Source: Latrodectus hesperus (lineage: Eukaryota; Arthropoda; Arachnida; Araneae; Theridiidae). From it: a DNA stretch of 64,000 nucleotides. The stretch covers positions 1,722,411-1,786,410 of the forward strand of contig JAJQOW010000020.1 of assembly GCA_037975125.1 (NCBI GenBank), written 5' to 3'. The notes beneath the pieces are model-generated. The model was not told the DNA's origin. It did not search any database and worked only from the letters and a program-made list of their open reading frames with translations. This document shows positions 1 to 11,150 of this stretch, piece by piece; within the stretch, counting starts at the first letter, position 1; the number at the start of each line of letters is the position of its first letter. The position numbers and the translations under genes were made by a program.

Positions 1-1
1 T

Positions 2-226
2 TTGCAAGTACGCACCAAACGGCAATTTGATAAAATGAATGTAGAATCAAACACTATTGTGTTAGTAAAGGAAGACAATCTTCCAATTGCACATTAGATA
101 GTTGCAAAAATTGTTCAAACATATTCAGGTGCTGATAATAAAATCCGTGCTGTCAAATTGAAATTACCAAATGGAAATTTTGTCAAAATATCTGTATCAA
201 AAATTGCAACTTTACTTATTGTTTAA
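2..226 (+). pseudogene. BEL/Pao LTR retrotransposon, 3' end of pol (integrase C-terminal domain)
   Basis: Frame 2 reads about 74 codons and ends at TAA 224-226. It resembles the domain after the integrase core in BEL/Pao polyproteins, where a motif like VLVKEDNLP is followed by a Trp-containing stretch and a final VSKI..L segment. Here VLVKEDNLPIAH is followed by TAG at 95-97, at the position where the family usually has Trp, so a TGG to TAG change is likely. The rest of the element lies left of the window. The ORF is followed by about 115 bp, a purine-rich tract at 331-342 and an LTR, which is the expected 3' order. Family placement rests on motif recall and on the LTR context. Confidence 0.7.
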
Positions 227-342
227 ACATTATTTTGTTTTATTTTAGATTATATTATATATCTGTGTTGTATAATTAAGTATAGTTCTCTAATTTCTCA
301 TTTATAAATTGTCTTGAAATGATATTTCAAGGCCCGGAGGGA

Positions 343-553
343 TGTTGGCGACAGCGCTTTGAAAGTTGGCTAATATTTCCGTACGCCAACAACCTCAAAA
401 GGCCGTGGAAAAAACACTTAACTTTTGTAGTAGTTCGTACGTCCACTAGTTCCTCATTGTTAGCTTGTTAGAAAGCGGGTTTTACCCAAATTGTGTTAAT
501 TGCTAAATAAAACTTTATTTTAATAGCATGGAATTATTCTAAATTACATTACA
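343..553 (+). repeat. 3' LTR of the BEL/Pao element
   Basis: The LTR starts TGTTGGCGAC directly after a polypurine-like tract (GGCCCGGAGGGA, 331-342). It ends in ACATTACA, giving TG...CA termini and about 211 bp. AATAAA lies at 506-511. The right boundary is uncertain: another CA end is possible near 567. The 5' LTR is not in the window, so identity between the LTRs and the target duplication cannot be tested. Confidence 0.6.
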
Positions 554-1115
554 AATGGGTACTTACATACTATCCTGTAGACTTTTTTCCTTCATAAATG
601 TAAGTCAAAGAAATTTACAAATTTTAATATATTCTTTTAAAAATTTGAAGAAAATGCCAAACAGCTTACTAATATTTTCATTTTAACAAATAGACAAAAA
701 TTTTATTTGCAATTTATTTAGTGCTAAATTACATCATTAAATGACATATTTTTTCACAGATATGGTCAACAGGATGCTACATAAATGTTGAAAAATGTAG
801 CAATGTTTTTAAATGAGCAGTTGTAACAAAATATAACCAAATAAAATTACTAACCATATTTTTTTGATTTTATCACAATTCCAATGTGTAATAATGTACA
901 ATGGAATCAAATATTACAAAATGAATTTCATACACTAACCACAAATTTAAAACTGAAAATTTGAATTATAAATCTAAGACATTCTAAATCTTACACTAAA
1001 TTGTAGTACTTCATTGTGTCAAATATGATTCATATTAAATTATAAACTTTTCCTTTGATGTAACATTTGTCATGAACTAATCGTGAGAGCCAGATTTCAT
1101 ATCAAAGCAGTATTT

Positions 1116-1179
<64 letters not shown>

Positions 1180-2974
1180 TATTATGTTGAGTTGAGATAG
1201 AAATATGAAGCTTTGTTTAAAAAATTCTGACATTTAAAATTTCTTGTTATGTGTTAAAATAAAAAAATTTGTCTATGCATAAACAAAATATAAAAATTAT
1301 CTTTTGCTAATTAATTAGCTAATTTTTTTAAAAAAAGGCTAGTGATTTAATTATAAACTGTTTATGTATTTTACAATTTTAGAATTATACATACTTAAAA
1401 AATTGTATTTTCAATTTATTAATTAAATGTAGTTTTCTTTATTTCAAGGGGTTGCCAAAATTTTTAATTTTGAACATATAACATCGTAAAAACTTATAAA
1501 GATATTTTAAAAATGCTTTCATCATACATTTTCTATGAAAACTAATATTTCAATAATTCCACGTATTCTTTGTCAAAATGCTCTGAATTTAGGAATATGT
1601 AATGTATTTCATTTTTGTGGATACCGTATACACTTATTTAACATATACTAATTAATATGTTGTTGTATTCCTCACCTCTATAATAATTATATAATTTTAA
1701 CTACACCAAACTATTGTTGACCTTCTTAAGAATTAAATTTTTTATTTCCGTGGTTTTATCTTGTGAGATTTAATTTTGAATTGTGAATTTAACATCTATC
1801 TATATATATTTTTTTCTATTTTGTGTATATTGAAGTTACTCTTCTACTTTATATATCAGACTAAACAAATAATGAAATTATGCTTTTTCTATATTTATTA
1901 ATATTACCAGAGATAAATACATAATAAAATAGTGTGAATATTTTAACAGTTTTATTATAGATGTATCAGAGATAACTTTTCATTTAACCAAATGCCTTAT
2001 TTTGCTTGAGTTACATTTAAACATTTTTAAAGTGATTCTGTGAAGTAAGGCATTTGGTTTTGTTATTCATAAAAATGGAGCAAGGATTAATTTAAATTAC
2101 AAGTTTTGCCTTTTAAAAAATATGTTCGACTTTGTGTACTATTTTGAAAGATAAAAAAATAGTTTTAAATGAATTATATATGTTTATAATACATGCAAAT
2201 TTTGATTTCTTCATGATTTTTGTAAAAATAGTGTTTATTGAATTTGATTTATTGCATTACAAACTATTCTTAAGTTATATCTAAGACCATATTTGAAATA
2301 GTTCCAACTTGTAATTTTAAGGATACTGTATTTTAATGTTTATTTAAGCAATAATAGTACAAAGTATTTGGTATTCAAAACTATTTCTTCTAAAAATATT
2401 TAATGGGTACAAAAATATAGTAAAATAACACATAGCAATTATAATAGAAAAATATAAATAAAATTTAATTGAATTAGAAAAATTAGTTCGTGTTGAGAGA
2501 ATAATAGTTAGTAACGTCTATCAAAGTTTCAGTACTATAAAATATATCTATCCAGAGTAATATTAGTGTTAAGAAATATAAAATAAATAATAGGGTGAAA
2601 AATGAGTAATAAATTTTTTAATTCTGTAATCATGTCTGTAATAATAAATGAAATAAATATTTAAAAAGAAACAATTTCGAAATACAGGCGATTTCGTCAA
2701 CATGTTTACCAATTACGAAAGTAATTTGGTACTATTCTGCATGACATTTTCGTAAGTATTTTATTACGTGACTAATTTGACCCATGAGCGATCACATTTG
2801 ACTCATGGGTTGAACAACCAGTTTTTCAACCACTATCACTGTCAGGTTAACATGGAATACCAATTTCTAATTCTTCGGTTCAGGTTGCTAACTTATGGTG
2901 TTTGAACTCACGGTTGACCATTGGTCAAGGTTAATGGTGAATACGGAAGTTAGTAGTTTAACCTACCTGTATTG
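554..2974. other. AT-rich stretch without recognisable genes
   Basis: I see no coding signal. A pure (TA)n tract lies at 1118-1176. Near 2777-2812 a short dyad has arms ACCCATGAG and CTCATGGGT. The part from about 2700 to 2970 is less AT-rich and leads into the palindromic element that starts near 2975. It may belong to that element, but I cannot pair it with anything on the right side. Confidence 0.5.
1118..1176. repeat. (TA)n microsatellite
   Basis: About 59 bp of uninterrupted alternating T and A. Confidence 0.95.
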
Positions 2975-3658
2975 ATGGAGTTTTCAATGTAAGCAAAAAC
3001 TAACCTCAGTTCACCGGAAACCATCTCAAATACTTCCGGTTTTCTTTCTTCCCATTGAAAATCAATGCAATCGCAAAAAATTTTATTTAAATATTTTTAG
3101 GTATTTATTTCTGCTTTCGAATTTTTTTTTATTTTATCCGTTAAAATCATAATTTTTAATAAGAGTGCAATCAGTGGTGATGCCGTAAATTTTGTAAATT
3201 TTTTTTAATTTTCACTTAAATAATCCAGGTGGATTACCATATTTGGCGGGGAATCGCTCTTATTAGGATCAATTATTAATGAATGATATATTGTAACCCA
3301 CATTCTAACTCTTGTTATTATTCATCTCAATTGTTAATCATTTTCTTCTTTAAAAATTTTTTAATTTTATGCATTTATTCCATAATTTCAGGAAATATAT
3401 TTTGCGCGCGATTGAACTATAAAGCATTTCAAGTATTAAGCAAGGTATTATTTATCCTTTCATTTATAGTATTATAAATTTTATTAAAATTTTCTTGATC
3501 ATGCTAGAATATATGAATTGGTATCAATAATGAGTAGAACAAAATTGTTAAGATGTGTTTATTTACTTGTTGTTTATTAATATTTTAAACAAATATTGGT
3601 TCTTATTCCAATTATAATTTGAGTTTTATTTTTAAGAGTTGATTTAATATATAGCTAA

Positions 3659-3868
3659 TTAAATTAAGGATTGTAAATCGGGTTCCATTGGAAATTTGAA
3701 CATTTTCACTTGCGAAAGTAAATTTGTTCTAGCTCGCATATTGCAACCAAATGCTGTGAAATAACTATTACCTTTACTTGCTTTCTGCATTTCAAAACAT
3801 TTTATAGGATAAGTACTTTTACATGAATATTTCTCAAAAGCAATGGAAACTACAGAAAACAAGCACAA
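3659..3868 (-). pseudogene. THAP zinc-finger fragment, left arm
   Basis: On the minus strand this reads a 69-codon open frame that includes GCNMRA.TNLLSQVKMF followed by KFPMEPD. It matches the start of the THAP domain in the right arm, where the same frame has been shifted by one base. The homology stops after FPMEPD, so the later Trp and the C-x2-H half of the zinc finger are missing. It cannot form a complete C2CH finger. I infer it is the decayed mirror copy of the fragment at 4342-4517. Confidence 0.6.
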
Positions 3869-4341
3869 TGGTATAAGACAAAAATGGAATAGTAAGCAGG
3901 AAGTTTCGTGCCGGAAGTTATTTAGGTCTCCACGGTATTAGCGCCTTCTAATGTTCGCTTTACAGAAACTTCCATCCATAGGATGCCTCTACATAGAGCC
4001 TAGAGAAGTAAACGTAGAAACAGATTTTCGCCTCGGTTATTCCTGATGATGTTGATGGGGTCAGCTTTGACCGGGGTTTCACTCATATCTAGTAGTTGTA
4101 CCTCGTACCTAGATTGACGGTGAATATGGATGGAAGTTTTTGTAAGGTTTAGAATAGAGGGCGCTACAATCGTGGAGATCTAGAAAATTTCCGGCACGGA
4201 AGTTCCTGCTTACTGTTCCATTATTGTTTTATAGTATTGTGGTGGTTTTCTGTTTTTATCATTGATCTGAAATATTCATTTAAAAGTAACGATCCTAAAC
4301 ATTTTTGATGAGCAGAAAGAGCAAATAAAGGTAGTTGTTGT

Positions 4342-4517
4342 TGTGAGACAGTTGGTTGCAATATGCGAGATGGAGCAAATTTACTTTCACAAGTGAAAAT
4401 GCTCAATTCCCAATGGATCCCGAACGTAGTATTTTGTGGGAAAAAGCCGTAAATCGGGAAAATTGGAATTCAACGAAGTATTCAAAGTTGTGTAGCAAGC
4501 ATTTTATTACAGATTAA
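4342..4517 (+). pseudogene. THAP-type C2CH zinc-finger exon, right arm, frameshifted
   Basis: The first half reads C-x4-C (CETVGCN...) and then NLLSQVKM. After a one-base deletion near 4400 relative to the left copy, frame 3 reads [19 protein letters not shown], then W, and ends with YSKLCSKHF and a stop at 4515-4517. The pattern of early Cys pair, FP, invariant Trp, and Cys-x2-His followed by F is diagnostic for THAP domains, which bind DNA in THAP proteins and P-element transposases. There is no transposase body downstream. Microsatellite DNA starts about 20 bp after the stop. The frameshift and missing body make it non-functional as a protein. Confidence 0.75.
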
Positions 4518-4528
4518 TATATTAAGAC

Positions 4529-4532
<4 letters not shown>

Positions 4533-4600
<68 letters not shown>

Positions 4601-4661
4601 GTATATATATGTATATATATGTATATATATGTATATATGTATATATATGTATATGTATATG

Positions 4662-4712
<51 letters not shown>
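4533..4712. repeat. (TA)n / (TATG)n compound microsatellite
   Basis: Long TA runs are interspersed with TATATATG units. The tract lies in the non-pairing part of the right half of the palindrome. Reading frames of Tyr/Ile or Met/Tyr repeats across it on both strands come from the repeat. Confidence 0.95.
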
Positions 4713-5462
4713 CTTATTCCTAAATATTTATTTAAAACATTTTCAGTCCATTTCTCTATTGTTGAAGTTTTAATTTCAGTATGACAGCACACTTTGGTGA
4801 CATTGATGGCTCCAATATAATATTTTGGCAAATTCTGTCCAAAGTATCTGAAATAATCTAAAGCTTATAATAATAATTCATTATGTTTAATTGCTTTTAA
4901 TGTTGAAAAAATGTTTTAATTTATATACAACATTGTTTAATTTTTAACATTAAAAAAATGATTGATTTAAATATTATTTTAACGGATAAAGTCAAAAAAT
5001 TTGCACAAAAGTAGGAATAAATACTCAAAAATATTTAAGCGAACATTTTTCCGATTGCATTGATTTTCAATGGGAAGAGAGAAAACTGGAAGTATTTGAG
5101 ATGGCTTCCAGTCAAAAAGGTTTGTTTCTGTTTACATTGAAAACTCCATCCATAGGCGTTCCCCTCATTTTAACCAGACAAACAATATTGAAGTTGACAT
5201 CAGCATGATACTATTTTTTTCTCGTGTACTGTGTTTGTCGTAACCAAAACAAAACTTAAAACACGTTTCACTGTATCGTGACAATTGTGTTGAAACTGAA
5301 ACTTTATAATTATATTATATGAATAAAAAGAGTGCATTATATTTTGAAATATTTAAGTATCAAAAATAAATATTCTTCTCAAAATTGTTTTGTTGAAATT
5401 TTTTTCAGTTATTTTAGAAATTCATCTATTACAATTTTCCTTTGTCCGTTTGATGGAGAGCT

Positions 5463-7166
5463 ATGTTCCAATTTCCTTTAAAAACAAGCTGTGCTGTTTT
5501 GGCTACTACTTTTCTCGGCTATCTTACGTACAAGTTATGGAATTCTAAATACACAAAACACACCAAAGTGATTTCCAAACGTATTATCATTGAAAATGTT
5601 GAAGATTGGAATTTGAATGAAAAAGAAATCATCGAAACCTTTCAGTGTTCGCAAGTTATTGGTTTAGATTGTGAATGGGTTACCGAGAATGAAAAGAGGA
5701 AACCTGTATCGTTATTGCAATTATCTAATGCTTCAGGATATTGTGTTCTGATACGATTGTGTTGTTTACCAGTTTGGTTGATGCCTGAAGGAATCTCGTA
5801 TCTTTTGTCTACTGAAGACATCTTAAAAGTGGGTGTCGCCATATATGACGATGCTAATAAATTATTCAATGACTATGGCCTTGAAGTGAGAGGGTTTATT
5901 GATCTGAGATTTTTAGCTAAAGATTTAAAAGAAATGCAAGGTAAGAATTTGGGTTTAAAGAGTTTAAGTTTTGAATTATTAGGGCTGGAAATGAATAAGA
6001 GCAAGTGTCTGCGGTGTAGTGATTGGGAGGCTGAAGTACTAACAGATGAACAGATAAATTATGCTGCTGAGGATGCTGCAGTCTCAGCTAAGATATTCTT
6101 TGAAATAAAAAGGTGTAAATCTAACTTATTTAATAGTATTCTAGGAAATTTTAACAAAGAAATAATATCTTTCATGGATTTGCCATTTAAGGAAAGTTAC
6201 GCCAATGCCGGGAAATCTGTTAATTCCAAGCGATTTTTGCCATCAAGAATTAATAAGTCTCGGTATAGTAAAGCACGGTCTAAGCCTATGTATGATAATT
6301 GTCAACTTGTAGCACCAGATGGAGAAATTCTTTGCAGTTGTGACAAAGGTAAGGCTGAGTGGTATGTTTCCAAAGGTTTAGGTCAAGTAATTTGCACTAA
6401 GCCATTCAAAGTTCAACTCAACTTTGAACCTTCTGGACGACCAACTTTAGATAATGTATTTTACACCATGGAAAAATCTAACTGTTGTGTTGTTTGTGGA
6501 GCTACTGAAAATTTTCATCGTAAACTCGTCATTCCTTCTGAGTACCGCAAATTTTTTCCTGATTTGATGAAAAAAAACTTATCTCATGATATACTTTTAC
6601 TTTGTGTTAATTGTCATAAGAGGAGTAATATCATTGACCAAAATATGCGATTAAAATTAGCTGAACTTTGTAATGCACCCTTAGGAAGTCGGAGGAATGT
6701 GAAAATGAAATGTAATCCCGATTTGGTTCGTGTACGGTCTGCTGCTTCTGCTTTGCTACGATCAGGAGATCAAATTCCTGAACATCGAAGAATTGAATTA
6801 GAAAAAATTATATTAGATTATTTTGAAATCTCATCAGTAGATAAAAATATTTTGATTAAAGCAGCTGATATTGACACTAATATTCCAAATGATTCCTATA
6901 TTCCACATGGACAAAAAGTTTATGAATACTTTTGCAAAAATGGTGGCTTAATAGAATTTGAAAGAATGTGGAGGCAACACTTTTTAGATACTATGCAACC
7001 AAAATTTTTACCTGAAATGTGGTCTATAGACCATAATCATAAAAGATTAGCCTTACAAGTACTGAATCATGAAAGAGAAATAAATTTTGACACTACAATT
7101 TTAGGAATTACTCCTGAACTTATCAAACAAATTAAAGAGGAGAGGCTTATGAATGATTCAGAATAA
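5463..7166 (+). CDS. EXD2: EXD2-like 3'-5' exonuclease, intronless
   Basis: The frame is 567 codons and uninterrupted, close to the usual length of animal EXD2 (about 600 residues). Residues 8-25 form one hydrophobic segment, fitting the N-terminal anchor that places EXD2 on the mitochondrial outer membrane. The DEDDy nuclease follows: ExoI GLDCEWV with D69 and E71, ExoII VGVAIYDDANKLF with D129/D130, and ExoIII YAAEDAA with Y200 and D204. All catalytic residues are present. The C-terminal half has the EXD2-specific FKVQLNFEPSGRP segment (residues 315-327) and a zinc/HNH-like module, CCVVCG (341-346), H352, SHD (374-376) and CVNCH (381-385). EXD2 degrades RNA or DNA ends and is linked to break resection and mitochondrial function. 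No introns interrupt the frame, unlike vertebrate EXD2, so it may be a retrocopy that stayed intact or a lineage-specific intronless gene. The ATG at 5463 is the first in frame and gives the anchor. Confidence 0.93.
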   Translation: MFQFPLKTSCAVLATTFLGYLTYKLWNSKYTKHTKVISKRIIIENVEDWNLNEKEIIETFQCSQVIGLDCEWVTENEKRKPVSLLQLSNASGYCVLIRLCCLPVWLMPEGISYLLSTEDILKVGVAIYDDANKLFNDYGLEVRGFIDLRFLAKDLKEMQGKNLGLKSLSFELLGLEMNKSKCLRCSDWEAEVLTDEQINYAAEDAAVSAKIFFEIKRCKSNLFNSILGNFNKEIISFMDLPFKESYANAGKSVNSKRFLPSRINKSRYSKARSKPMYDNCQLVAPDGEILCSCDKGKAEWYVSKGLGQVICTKPFKVQLNFEPSGRPTLDNVFYTMEKSNCCVVCGATENFHRKLVIPSEYRKFFPDLMKKNLSHDILLLCVNCHKRSNIIDQNMRLKLAELCNAPLGSRRNVKMKCNPDLVRVRSAASALLRSGDQIPEHRRIELEKIILDYFEISSVDKNILIKAADIDTNIPNDSYIPHGQKVYEYFCKNGGLIEFERMWRQHFLDTMQPKFLPEMWSIDHNHKRLALQVLNHEREINFDTTILGITPELIKQIKEERLMNDSE

Positions 7167-7400
7167 ATGGTTATTAATTTTTTTCTTCTAATTTTATGTA
7201 TAAATGACAATGTTATGTTTTTATACTGAAATTGCATTCATTTAAACTAAGAAAGTTTTGATTATGTAAATGTTTTATATTAAAATGTTAATGTTTCTAT
7301 TTAGATTATTTTGACTAAGAAATTATATCTGGGTGAAACAAATTATATAAAAATGTGATATTTTGTAATTCAGTTTAAAATGAAAGTCTTTCAATTTCCA

Positions 7401-7406
7401 AATAAA
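7401..7406 (+). terminator. Probable polyadenylation signal of EXD2
   Basis: AATAAA lies 235 bp after the stop, in an AT-rich 3' UTR. Another AATAAA overlaps the stop codon region itself but would leave almost no 3' UTR, so the 7401 site is preferred. Confidence 0.5.
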
Positions 7407-10359
7407 GACAATTATTAAAACTTATTTGTCCCTGAACTATATTAAAATATTTACAAAATAATATTTCATTTATCATTTGCAAAAAAAGAAAAAAAATATG
7501 CTTACGATAATTTCCAAAGAAATTTAGCAATATTTATGTGGTTAAAACTTAAGATGTGCAATATTTTTTCAAATTCCATATTAATGATACTTAAAAAATA
7601 TTTTACAGAAATTTATAAAATTAATTGGAGGTCAGTGGGAATTAGTGATAACTTTATCAATATAATCTGTCAAAAATTGTTGAAATAATATTTCAATAGA
7701 AAGAGGTTATAGAAGTGAGACTTAAACTATTTAAACTCTATTTTAGATCATAATTTGCTATTTTATTAATTTAAATAATTAGATTTTTGAGGCTTCACTT
7801 ATGATGCACTATTGTACATAATCAGTTTTAGCAAAAGTAAAAAATTAAATTCCTCTTTTCATTCAGTTTAATATTTTCTTTTTTAATTCAATTGTTTATT
7901 TATTATAACATAATATTACCCAAACAGTTTTCTTTTTTTTATGAATAAACTTAAGTGCATATATATTCTTGAATGTATTCATTTCTTATATTTTATTATT
8001 GAAGTTTTTTAATTTATGCATTCTGTGTTATTTGATATGCAATGTATCATATGATATGAATCAAAATTTACCTACTGCTTCCTGGTGATATCACTTACAA
8101 TTTAAGTGTGCGTTTTGATGCAATTCATAATTTTGCAAAGCATTTTCTCAAGTGCAGCACTTATTCTAATGCAATGTTATTCGCAAAATTACAAAAATAG
8201 ACATTTTTCCACTATTAAATATAATTTCAATTATTATCATTAAATATCAAATTTTGAATAAATTATACATAAATAATATCAATCACAATGCATCTTTAAT
8301 AGTAAAGTATTTGTATTAAAATAGCTTACTATAAAAGTGGGAAACTTTTTGATTGATAATAGTTTCACTCTTAGTTATATAGTTTCTCTATTTACATAAT
8401 ATTAACTCTTAATTGTGTTTAGTGTATAAAATTGGCATGTGTTAGTCTTATCTGGTTCATAAAGTAAACATTAAACTGTAGGGAGTAAATATTAAATATA
8501 ATTTAATTTCCCTAGTCTATGAAATAAAATATCGCTTTGTAGATACCATTCCCATTAATGTTTAAGACAAATTTTTTTGTGTGCCATAACTTGTAATCTC
8601 AAGAATATTTCACGATTTTCCAGAAATTATTTTTATTCTGAATTGTCAGATTTGGTAGAACTGCCTAGATTCACTGAAAGTAAGAATTAAGCAGAATTTG
8701 TTTTAAAAATGCTTAAATAAAATTGATGTTTTTATCTAAAACATCAATTTTACTTTAATATTTAAATAGGGTTTGAATTTAATGTTTATCAAACTGTTGA
8801 ATTTTTGAAACAGTGAATTCAAGAAAATTGAATTCAGTCTTTTTGCTATAAAAATTACTTTTCCCATTTGTCTTGATGTCTATTTATATGACTGTTCATT
8901 TAAGATAAATAATGAAAGTTTTAATGATCAAAATTATTTTTTAAAATCAATTCAAATTAAGATATGCAAGCTGTGCTATGATTTTTGAGGACTATAGATT
9001 ACTATTTTAAAATACACTTATGTAATCATACATATAAGAAGAAATTAAAAAAATATGTGATGCCTGTTTTAATCAAGATATTTAAAGTGAAATTGTTGTA
9101 GTAACAGTGATGAAATTCTGATTTTCCAATAATTTGAAATAATTGATAATAAATACTGGATTTTTTTCATGTACAATAAAAAATTGAGTAGAGTAGATTT
9201 TATTTAGTTAAAGAAGTGTTTGGACAATTTTGTTGACTAGCAAATACTGTGTAATTTAACAAAGTCAACTTGTGTCAGGAAATCACTATCATTCTAACAT
9301 AAGTATTCACACACAGATTTTGTATAGGTCTTATTTTTCCATCTGTTAGGATTCTGTCTGGAAAGGCTTAGAGATATGTCTAATGAATGAATATCACCTT
9401 TAGAAAAACACTTTATTATTTAACTTCTTTTCATGTCTTTAATGATTTTGAGCAGGAAACTTTTATGTTTTAGAATCTAATTCAAATTGAAACAAAGCCA
9501 CAAACTAAGCTATATGTTTGATAAATGGTAGCATGTTTCAAACCCTGCAAAATAAGTAACACTTTCTATCACTTTGGAAGCTATGTTTGGATTCTTGTAT
9601 AACAAAAACTTCCAGTTGATTTTCAGTCCAGTGGGCATTCAATGCTACTTTGATGACATTATGTGAGTGTCACAATGACTCTTTATTTCAAAAACTGACC
9701 ATTTCCTAAAGTCTTTAGATTTCTAAATGTAAAATGAGAGTTTGTAAATATATTTGCTTGATGTGAAAAGGAAACAATCTTTTATGTAAGAAACTTACTC
9801 ATATTTTTCTATTAAATAAAATTTCCTGAAATTTGTTCTAACTGCGTACAATCAATCTAAAGGGGCATATTTTGATCCTTATCAATTAAATTTCACATTT
9901 TTTTTAGATTTTTCGTCACTTTGAAATGTACCATTTTTAAAAATGTTAAGCATACATTATGTAATTATGGAGTAAACTCACAATGGCCCTTGTCATAAAA
10001 CAATAGTTTTGCAGTGAAAAGAGTCTCGGTTTGTTTCTAGTCAGTATTAAACCATAGAAAGAGTAAGTAAACTAGTGGCTGGAGATAGAGCCCCAATCGT
10101 CTTCTCCACAAGATTTTGGCTTTAATTCAGTGACTAGGCGATGTAAATAATGCGATAAATTTATCTCGATAGCAAAAGTTTATGTAATTGAATATTTTTA
10201 CTATTTTTTTTTTAATTTACCTTCCAAAAACAGCATATTTTTCTTGTATAAAATACAAAGTTTCTCCTAAAATCTTTTGTACATATAACTGTGAAAATCT
10301 ATTAAATTTTGTATTTATATATTTCCTCATTTATAAAAACTAAAATCTTATTTTTTCAA
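7407..10359. other. AT-rich stretch without recognisable genes
   Basis: No open frame of note and no element ends were found. At 10071-10093 the sequence ACTAGTGGCTGGAGATAGAG is nearly the reverse complement of 11709-11731 (CTCTATCTTGAGACACTAGT in part). This short, distant inverted match is of unknown meaning. Confidence 0.4.
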
Positions 10360-11150
10360 TTAAATGAGTTGTATTTTCAATCGAATTACAAATATTTATT
10401 GTATTGGCAGCTAGTGATTTATCTTATTCTTAACAATCTACACATTAAATAAAAAAATCTTTTTATTTTGCAGTTTTTTTTAATTAAAGCTTGTTAAAAC
10501 AACTCGTATGCAAAAAAATTTAATAATAATTTTTAATTAAACATGACATAAACTTTATTTAAATTTAAAAAAACAACTTGAGCTAATAAATTTATATTTA
10601 AACAAAACATAAAATATAGTTTTGTAATGTAAGCATGATAAAGTGAAAAATAGAAAACTACTTGAAATAATGAAACCAGGCATTTATCATATAAGCATGG
10701 TAAAGTAACAACTTATAAATATTTTGTTTGATATATTTAGTGAAAAATTTAATTAATTTCATCTACTTCAAATTTTTACACATGATATTTTATTCTCTCT
10801 TATGTTTATATGTTTATAAAACACAGAAATCAGAAAGAAATGTGATACTGAATGTTTTTAAATTTTTATACATATAAATGAGAAGACTCATAAATTATTT
10901 ATAAATTTTCTCATTTTTCAAAATTAAACTTTTTCTAAATGAGTTGTACCCTTAAATTGAACAACAGATATTCAATATTTACAGCTTGTGATTTATCTTA
11001 TTTACAATTTTTAATTTAAAAAATTGACAATGTACACACTAAAAAAGAAAATCTTTTAATTCAGCAATTTTTTTTATCGAAATTTATATTACTTCCAAAG
11101 TTATTAAAACATTTCATGTCATCTGCAAAAAAATTTTTAAACAATTTTTA
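10360..11150 (+). repeat. Diverged direct duplication, offset about 570 bp
   Basis: Segments 10360-10530 and 10938-11150 share, in order, AAATGAGTTGTA, GTGATTTATCTTATT, a TACACA..TAAA block, TTTGCAG/TTCAGCA followed by poly-T, and TGCAAAAAAATTT. The intervening sequence also repeats a motif like AAGCATG(A/G)TAAAGTA. This is an old duplication in AT-rich DNA. Some of the likeness could be compositional. Confidence 0.45.

Larger units (their letters stand above)
2975..5149. mobile_element. Large imperfect palindrome with two divergent THAP fragments (P-like foldback or head-to-head duplication)
   Basis: The outer arms 2975-3162 and 4948-5149 are reverse complements, from ATGGAGTTTTCAATGTAA against TTTACATTGAAAACTCCAT through shared tracts such as CATTGATTTTCAATGG. 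The inner arms are 3680-3990 and 4125-4435, with shared tracts including AGTAAGCAGGAA and CTTCCATCCATA. By eye the arms are roughly 75-85% identical. The parts between outer and inner arms (3163-3679 and 4436-4947) do not pair; the right one holds long TA-rich microsatellites and the second half of a THAP domain. Each inner arm carries the start of the same THAP zinc finger, pointing outward. A common centre with outward exons fits a head-to-head duplication of a promoter plus first exon, or a foldback transposon derived from a THAP transposase. Target duplications were not found. Confidence 0.6.

Noticed and set aside
4514..4831. Open frames of Tyr/Ile and Met/Tyr repeats on both strands
   Set aside because: They are translations of the TA-rich microsatellite. 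The non-repeat end of the minus-strand frame matches nothing I know.
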